11,469 nt of DNA, from contig CAMDJY010000023.1 of the NCBI GenBank assembly GCA_945901145.1, forward strand, positions 1 to 11,469, written 5' to 3'. Below are positions 6,970 to 11,469 of the stretch, one piece after another (positions within the stretch are counted from its first letter, which is position 1; each line of letters starts with the position of its first letter). The notes beneath the pieces were generated by a model, which was not told the DNA's origin, searched no databases, and saw only the letters and a program-made list of their open reading frames with translations. The stretch is from Legionella genomosp. 1. Its GTDB lineage: Bacteria > Pseudomonadota > Gammaproteobacteria > Legionellales > Legionellaceae. The position numbers were made by a program, and so were the translations under genes.

Positions 6970-8260
6970 AGCAATCGCTCCTGTCAATTCTATAAATTGG
7001 GTGAGTCACGTCATCCATCGGATCACGTTCACAAAACCCTAGCACAGACACTAATTCCTGATTAACATAAATCAAAGGAATATGAGCGCGCAACCATGGC
7101 GGAACACCCCATGTTTGCATCAATTTCTTCAAAACACGTGTTTTCCCTTGCCAAACAATATGTTCTCCGCCTTGACGAAAACGAACTTCAACAACACTGT
7201 GTTTAGGAATAGATACACCAGATGTTGCCGGACTCGCTTTTAAGATCATATCACGAGTTAATTGTAGCGGACTAGGAAATGCAACCCATGGATACACTTT
7301 AGGGACCCATGGGTCTGAATATTGTAATAAATACAACGTTTGTCGATAACGTCTAATTTCAATACCATGCCATTGCACACAGGGATTGGCATCTTCACGC
7401 GCGCGAATCACCTCGTGAATAATCCGTTGAAAAGTTTTAGTAGAAGGTAGTTGCAGATTTCTTTCATTGAACCAAACTCGTAATATATTCTGCATGCGAT
7501 GCACGGGTAAATGCAGCAACTGAGACAATAGTAGCGACATTGGTCGCATGGCTAATTGAGGACAATCAATATAAGCAAGATCTCTCAAATTAGCCTCTGC
7601 CTCACGAAGATGCAAGGTGCATTGACTCATATTCTTATTCACACCTGGCCATTTCTGTTGTAAAAGCGGTAACACTTGATGACGCAGAAAATTACGAGAA
7701 TACCTCAGGTTTTCATTGCTATCATCTTCAATCCAAACTAATCGATGACGCTTGGCATAGTTTAACAACTGCTCACGAGAATATAAAAGTAAAGGACGCA
7801 ACAACAGCATAGAAAAACTTTCGCGGCTCTCAGCCATACCACATAGGCCACTAAGGCCCGCACCACGACATAAATTTAGTAAGATGGTTTCTGCTTGATC
7901 ATCTTGATGATGAGCCAATAAAATACAACTATTCAATGTCATTTGTGATCGCAGCGCTTCATAACGTGCGGTTCTTGCTGTTTCTTCTATATTGTTTTGA
8001 GTATTTATTTGGACTGAACAGGCTGTAAATAATATTTGATGAGCTTGACAAAAATCAGCACAATGATTTTGCCAAGCACATGCATGTTCGCTTAAATGAT
8101 GATTCACATGAATTGCATGAATTTTAGGTTTTAAAACCGGCAGAGCGGCAAGCAAATGCAACAATACCGTTGAATCTAGACCGCCACTAAACCCGACAAT
8201 AAGCTTATCAAACGCTTGCAAGCGTTGAATCCAAATCTCATCCAAAAGCTCAACAAACAA
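6956..8260 (-). CDS. tilS: tRNA(Ile)-lysidine synthetase
   Basis: Converts C34 of the CAU anticodon of tRNA-Ile2 to lysidine with ATP and lysine, changing decoding from AUG to AUA; essential in most bacteria. It has 434 residues, close to the 432 of E. coli. The PP-loop motif SGGLDS is at 25-30, AHHQDDQAET at 116-125, and the C-terminal tRNA-binding domain includes VRFRQGGE, LKKLMQTWGVPPWLR and IPLIYVN. The start is TTG, two codons after the accA stop and in the same frame. The accA stop blocks any earlier start, and the next candidate is a TTG five codons on. Weak Shine-Dalgarno and close spacing suggest coupling to accA. Its substrate tRNA appears as the 3' fragment at 3892-3941. Confidence 0.96.
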   Translation of the reverse strand: MFVELLDEIWIQRLQAFDKLIVGFSGGLDSTVLLHLLAALPVLKPKIHAIHVNHHLSEHACAWQNHCADFCQAHQILFTACSVQINTQNNIEETARTARYEALRSQMTLNSCILLAHHQDDQAETILLNLCRGAGLSGLCGMAESRESFSMLLLRPLLLYSREQLLNYAKRHRLVWIEDDSNENLRYSRNFLRHQVLPLLQQKWPGVNKNMSQCTLHLREAEANLRDLAYIDCPQLAMRPMSLLLSQLLHLPVHRMQNILRVWFNERNLQLPSTKTFQRIIHEVIRAREDANPCVQWHGIEIRRYRQTLYLLQYSDPWVPKVYPWVAFPSPLQLTRDMILKASPATSGVSIPKHSVVEVRFRQGGEHIVWQGKTRVLKKLMQTWGVPPWLRAHIPLIYVNQELVSVLGFCERDPMDDVTHPIYRIDRSDCYESN

Positions 8261-8263
8261 GAA

Positions 8264-9211
8264 TTATACACCCATCGCCATCAATTTATCATAACGTTGT
8301 TGCAGTAAAACATCTAAAGGTAACGCTTTTAGTATTTTAAGTTCTGATGCAATCACCTGACGCAATCGGTCACACATATCGACAAGATTACGGTGAGCAC
8401 CACCCAATGGCTCTGGGATAACACGATCAACTAAACCATTATCAAAAATTTTAGCCGCTGTCATCCCCATAGCACGTGCAGCATCACCAGCTTTTGCCGG
8501 GTCTTTCCATAAAATGGAAGCACACCCTTCAGGAGAAATCACTGAATAAACTGAATATTGAAGCATCATGACACGATCACCAACACCAATTGCCAATGCA
8601 CCACCTGATCCCGCTTCACCGGTCACTATACAAATAATCGGCACGGTTAAGGTAGACATTTCAAACAAATTACGAGCAATTGCCTCGGATTGATTGCGCT
8701 CTTCAGCACCAATACCCGGATAAGCACCTGCTGTGTCGATAAATGTAATCAAGGGTATGTTAAATTTTTCTGCTAATTTCATCAGACGCAACGATCGACG
8801 GTATTCCTCAGGCCGAGCCATTCCAAAATTACGATAAACTTTTTCTTTAGTCCGTTTACCTTTTTGGTGACCAATCACCATCACCGCCTCATCTTGGAAA
8901 CGTGCAAGACCGCCAATGATCGCAGGTGCTGCTGCGTGGTGTCTATCACCATGCAGTTCTTGAAAATCTGTAAATAAATATTCAAGATAATCAGTTGTTT
9001 GCGGCCTTAGTGGATGACGTGCCATTTGCACAATTTGCCAAGGATCTAGTTTAGAAAAAATATCCTCAGTCAGTTGTCTACTTTTATGTTCAAGGCGCGC
9101 AATCTCATCGCTTAAATTAACAGTGCTATCAACATCAACCATGCGCAAAGCCTGAATTTTTTGGTTTAATTCTTCAATAGGTTGTTCATAAGCTAAAAAC
9201 TGATGACTCAT
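8264..9211 (-). CDS. accA: Acetyl-CoA carboxylase carboxyltransferase, alpha subunit
   Basis: With AccD it forms the carboxyltransferase that moves CO2 from biotin on AccB to acetyl-CoA, giving malonyl-CoA for fatty acid synthesis in the cytoplasm. It has 315 residues (E. coli 319). A helical N-terminus (residues 10-50) precedes the crotonase-fold domain with [25 protein letters not shown] (114-133), [10 protein letters not shown] and the glycine-rich [15 protein letters not shown] (198-212). The ATG at 9211 has GAG about nine bases before it. It is the first gene of the minus-strand run, and the tilS start follows its stop by three bases. Confidence 0.97.
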   Translation of the reverse strand: MSHQFLAYEQPIEELNQKIQALRMVDVDSTVNLSDEIARLEHKSRQLTEDIFSKLDPWQIVQMARHPLRPQTTDYLEYLFTDFQELHGDRHHAAAPAIIGGLARFQDEAVMVIGHQKGKRTKEKVYRNFGMARPEEYRRSLRLMKLAEKFNIPLITFIDTAGAYPGIGAEERNQSEAIARNLFEMSTLTVPIICIVTGEAGSGGALAIGVGDRVMMLQYSVYSVISPEGCASILWKDPAKAGDAARAMGMTAAKIFDNGLVDRVIPEPLGGAHRNLVDMCDRLRQVIASELKILKALPLDVLLQQRYDKLMAMGV

Positions 9212-9283
9212 CTAAAAACTCAATGGTAAATTAATTATAACCACTGTATCATACTCTTGATTAAATCATTTTCAAACCCCTGC
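9212..9283. promoter_or_regulatory. Divergent promoter region, accA and phosphopantetheinyl transferase
   Basis: These 72 bases must hold promoters for both operons. On the minus strand TATAAT reads at 9239-9234, suitable for accA, with a poor -35. On the plus strand TATCAT at 9247-9252 is a possible -10 for the other operon, also without a good -35. Confidence 0.35.
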
Positions 9284-9994
9284 ATGTATTATAAATTTCT
9301 TTCTATACAACCTAATCAATATATTCTTAGCCCATCTAAAATTGATATTTGGCAATTTTCTTTGAATCGTCCTATATTAGATTCTCATCAACTTTTGCTT
9401 TCCGAAGATGAATGCACCCGCGCTGATCGATACTATTTTGAGCGTCATCGACGCCGTTTTATCAATGCACGAACGATGCTCAGACAAATTCTATCGCGTT
9501 ATCTACAATGCCAAGCTCAGGATCTAATCTTTAAATATAATCCTCAAGGCAAACCTTATCTTGACGCTCAATCCATACCTATTACATTTAATTTAAGTCA
9601 TTCGCAAGAGTTCGCTTTATTAGCTATAGGGCTGCATCATGAACTCGGCGTCGATCTTGAGTATTTTTCAGGAAGACCCTATCAAGGCATTGGGCAGCAT
9701 TTGTTTTCAAATCAAGAAAATAAATTTTTAGAAAATATTGCAACAAGTTTAAAGCCTCTCACTTTTTTTAATATTTGGGCACAGAAAGAAGCATTTATCA
9801 AAGCCATTGGATTAGGATTATCCTATCCCACTCAAAGTATGACCGTCCCTTTCCTCCGGTATGATCACCAAAATATTATTAATCCAATAGATGATATTTC
9901 ATGGAAAATAACATCATTCTATCCAATGCCTTTGTATGCTGCAGCGATATGTTACCATCCAAGTATTGAAAATATATATTACGGCTGCATATGA
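9284..9994 (+). CDS. 4'-phosphopantetheinyl transferase (Sfp/AcpT-like)
   Basis: Transfers phosphopantetheine from CoA to a serine of acyl- or peptidyl-carrier proteins. Counted from ATG 9284 it has 236 residues, the Sfp/Gsp size rather than the ~120 aa AcpS size. Motifs: GKPYL, FNLSHS, GVDLEY with Mg2+ ligands Asp124 and Glu126, and WAQKEAFIKAIGLGL with Glu169. An earlier TTG at 9257 would add nine residues; neither start has a clear Shine-Dalgarno. The stop overlaps the next start by ATGA, so it forms an operon with the biotin ligase. Whether it serves fatty-acid ACP or a secondary-metabolite synthase cannot be told here. Confidence 0.9.
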   Translation: MYYKFLSIQPNQYILSPSKIDIWQFSLNRPILDSHQLLLSEDECTRADRYYFERHRRRFINARTMLRQILSRYLQCQAQDLIFKYNPQGKPYLDAQSIPITFNLSHSQEFALLAIGLHHELGVDLEYFSGRPYQGIGQHLFSNQENKFLENIATSLKPLTFFNIWAQKEAFIKAIGLGLSYPTQSMTVPFLRYDHQNIINPIDDISWKITSFYPMPLYAAAICYHPSIENIYYGCI

Positions 9995-10794
9995 AACCTA
10001 TTTTTATCAAAAAAGATTCAATTGTAGAAAATATAAAAAATCAAAACAGCACATGTGAATATGATTTTTATATTTTCGACAGCATTGATTCAACGAATCG
10101 CTTCTTAAAAGATTTACCCAGAACATCAAAACCAATCATTCCTTGTTGTATTGCTGAAATGCAAACAGCAGGCCGTGGTCGATTTGGTCGAGACTGGCAC
10201 TCACCTCAGTATGAAAATATATACTGCTCTAGTCGCTGGCGTTTTCCTAAAGATCTAATGCAACGTTCTGGCTTAAGTTTAGTCGTGAGTCTTGCGATAA
10301 CTGCCATGATTCACGACCTCTTTGACCACCTTAAGCTTGACCATAAAATCCAAATAAAATGGCCAAATGATTTACTTTGGCAACATAAAAAACTCAGTGG
10401 TACACTCATCGAATTAAAAGAAACAGATGAGGTCATTATTGGTATTGGGATTAATGTAAATTCAATTTACTCTAGCTTAAGTCATCAGGTAAAACCTTGG
10501 TGCTCTCTTCATGATATCACCAAACTTTTTTTTAACAGAAATAACTTGATTGCAAATCTACTAATCAAAATTGAACAGTATATGGATCACTTTACCCATC
10601 ATGGTTTCATATTTTTTAAGCCAGAATGGGATAAACTTGATTATTTAAAGCATCAATTCATTACAATTAAAAATCACGACAAAATTTTATCTGGACAAAC
10701 TCAAGGTATTGATGATCAAGGTAAACTTCTCTTAAGAGATACAACAGGTAGGTTACATGCTTTAGTCTCAGGAGAGACATCATTAAAAACTTAA
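9991..10794 (+). CDS. birA: Biotin--[acetyl-CoA-carboxylase] ligase, monofunctional
   Basis: Activates biotin with ATP to biotinyl-AMP and attaches it to the AccB lysine. It has 267 residues. Catalytic features: SIDSTNRFLK (31-40), the biotinyl-AMP loop GRGRFGR (61-67), KWPNDLLW (123-130), KLSGTLIE with Lys134, and GIGINVN. The C-terminal SH3-like domain (about 222-265) includes SGQTQGIDDQGKLLL. E. coli BirA carries an N-terminal winged HTH of about 60 residues; only a short non-HTH leader is present here, so it should be an enzyme and not a biotin-operon repressor. It overlaps the upstream phosphopantetheinyl transferase by four bases and ends 55 bases before the convergent csrA stop. Confidence 0.93.
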   Translation: MKPIFIKKDSIVENIKNQNSTCEYDFYIFDSIDSTNRFLKDLPRTSKPIIPCCIAEMQTAGRGRFGRDWHSPQYENIYCSSRWRFPKDLMQRSGLSLVVSLAITAMIHDLFDHLKLDHKIQIKWPNDLLWQHKKLSGTLIELKETDEVIIGIGINVNSIYSSLSHQVKPWCSLHDITKLFFNRNNLIANLLIKIEQYMDHFTHHGFIFFKPEWDKLDYLKHQFITIKNHDKILSGQTQGIDDQGKLLLRDTTGRLHALVSGETSLKT

Positions 10795-10842
10795 ATGAAG
10801 CAAGCGACCATTTTATTAATATAAAACAATAACTTGCTTCAT
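10795..10842. terminator. Hairpin between convergent birA and csrA
   Basis: ATGAAGCAAG (10795-10804) pairs perfectly with CTTGCTTCAT (10833-10842) across 28 bases, which hold an inner TTTTAT/ATAAAA stem. It begins at the birA stop. No long T-run follows on either strand, so a bidirectional terminator role is plausible rather than clear. GACCAT (10806-10811) could pair instead with ATGGTC (10841-10846). Confidence 0.5.
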
Positions 10843-10849
10843 GGTCAAA

Positions 10850-11062
10850 CTAATCAATAATTTCTTCTAAATTGTCTTCAGTTGCGTCAACACCTTGTTT
10901 TTCTTGTTGAATACGCAAATAAATCTCTTCACGGTGAACCGCAACATCCTTAGGTGCATTAATACCTAAGCGAACTTGATTACCTTTAACACCTAAAACT
11001 GTAATATTAACATCGTCACCGATAATAAGTGCTTCACCAATACGTCGCGTTAAAATTAACAT
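10850..11062 (-). CDS. csrA: Carbon storage regulator, RNA-binding protein CsrA
   Basis: Dimeric RNA-binding regulator that blocks or stabilises mRNAs carrying GGA motifs, controlling metabolism, motility and, in Legionella relatives, the switch between replication and transmission. Counted from ATG 11062 it has 70 residues, the normal size range. The RNA-contact segments LILTRR (2-7) and VHREEIY (42-48, with Arg44) are intact. An upstream in-frame ATG at 11092 would add ten residues but its codons include the Shine-Dalgarno AGGGAG, so 11062 is preferred. The acidic tail (residues 58-70) is variable in the family. Many bacteria carry several csrA paralogues; whether this is the main copy cannot be told. 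Confidence 0.95.
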   Translation of the reverse strand: MLILTRRIGEALIIGDDVNITVLGVKGNQVRLGINAPKDVAVHREEIYLRIQQEKQGVDATEDNLEEIID

Positions 11063-11100
11063 AATATATCTCCCTAATAATTCAGCTACCATCTCCGTTT
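11063..11100 (-). promoter_or_regulatory. csrA leader with two GGA motifs
   Basis: On the minus strand AGGGAG (11075-11070) is the Shine-Dalgarno, seven bases before the csrA ATG. ACGGAG lies 23 bases upstream (11098-11093). Both fit the ANGGA core bound by CsrA, so the protein may bind its own leader and repress translation, as known for E. coli csrA. No convincing promoter was found in 11101-11202. Confidence 0.45.
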
Positions 11101-11202
11101 TGCATTCAAATGACCATCAAGCCATTGCGCGGTTTTCCTGGTAAGTAACTCGTCAATACAAAACTCTAACCCCTATTTTACCGACACTTTCTTAAGACAA
11201 CC

Positions 11203-11469
11203 TTAAGTAACGGGCTTAATTTTTTTACCTGCTCCCCAAAAAATAGCCAAAGCCAATAATGGCACATAGGCAATCATCAAACCCAATAATCCGTTCAGTT
11301 TTTCCAACCCAACCAAGATTGCCATCGGCCATAACCAGAGAATATTAATCATAATACTCCCAACTGTGACTGGTGCATGAGCGCCAAATCTTCGAGCGGC
11401 TCGTTGGTAGGCATGCGTTGAATGCGCCTGGTATATTTTCTCCAATTGACATGCGCGTCTTAAAATTGT
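11203..11469 (-). CDS. Membrane glycosyltransferase, WbpL/MraY-like family 4 (C-terminal part)
   Basis: The frame is open to the right edge, so the apparent TTG start at 11445 is probably internal. The visible 88 residues include IYQAHSTHAYQRAARRFGAH, matching the HRSHAYQ-type region that follows the catalytic loops in WbpL-like polyprenyl-phosphate sugar-1-phosphate transferases. Two hydrophobic helices follow, and a basic end GAGKKIKPVT. These enzymes start O-antigen or related glycan assembly on a lipid carrier at the inner membrane. The catalytic acids lie outside the window. About 140 bases separate it from the csrA ATG on the same strand; whether they are co-transcribed is not clear. 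Confidence 0.65.
   Translation of the reverse strand, partial: TILRRACQLEKIYQAHSTHAYQRAARRFGAHAPVTVGSIMINILWLWPMAILVGLEKLNGLLGLMIAYVPLLALAIFWGAGKKIKPVT

Noticed and set aside
9284..9994. Siderophore system linking the phosphopantetheinyl transferase with the Fes-like esterase
   Set aside because: The two genes are 6.7 kb apart in different genomic contexts, and no NRPS, transport or Fur-type signal is visible.
1..11469. CRISPR array
   Set aside because: No regularly spaced repeats of 20 bases or more occur in the window.

Overview
AT-rich DNA from a gammaproteobacterium. The gene content (a csrA homologue, an accA-tilS pair, a stand-alone biotin ligase, a secreted VanX-like dipeptidase relic and a large multidomain esterase) suggests Legionellales (Legionella, Coxiella or Berkiella relatives). 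This placement is inferred from protein style only; no marker gene settles it.

The left third (about 1-5371) is accessory. It starts with the 3' part of a very large gene. Its product has a stretch resembling the second half of a P-loop kinase, then an enterochelin-esterase-type N-terminal domain, then a Ser/His alpha/beta-hydrolase. Next is a two-gene toxin-antitoxin module: an excisionase-type HTH antitoxin and a PIN-domain ribonuclease, overlapping by ATGA, behind an extended -10 promoter with two 11-bp operator-like repeats. Then comes the 3' part of a tRNA-Ile(CAT) with no 5' half, which is what an integrative element leaves at its distal attachment site. Beyond it, the N-terminal stub of a secreted D-Ala-D-Ala dipeptidase is joined to a truncated ISAs1-like insertion sequence. 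The transposase start region of this IS lies in a perfect 42-nt palindrome that also covers its Shine-Dalgarno.

The right two thirds (5372-11469) look like core chromosome. The minus-strand run accA - tilS - PAP2 phosphatase - lipA is packed with 3-nt gaps or overlaps and is probably one operon. Divergent from it is a plus-strand pair, a 4'-phosphopantetheinyl transferase and a biotin-protein ligase (ATGA overlap). It converges, across a hairpin, on minus-strand csrA. At the right edge is the C-terminus of a WbpL/MraY-type membrane sugar-phosphate transferase.

The core genes share a theme: three enzymes that make or attach swinging-arm cofactors (lipoyl, phosphopantetheine, biotin) sit within about 5.5 kb, with a subunit of the biotin-dependent acetyl-CoA carboxylase between them. 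The accessory part looks like the end of an integrated element, later rearranged by an IS.
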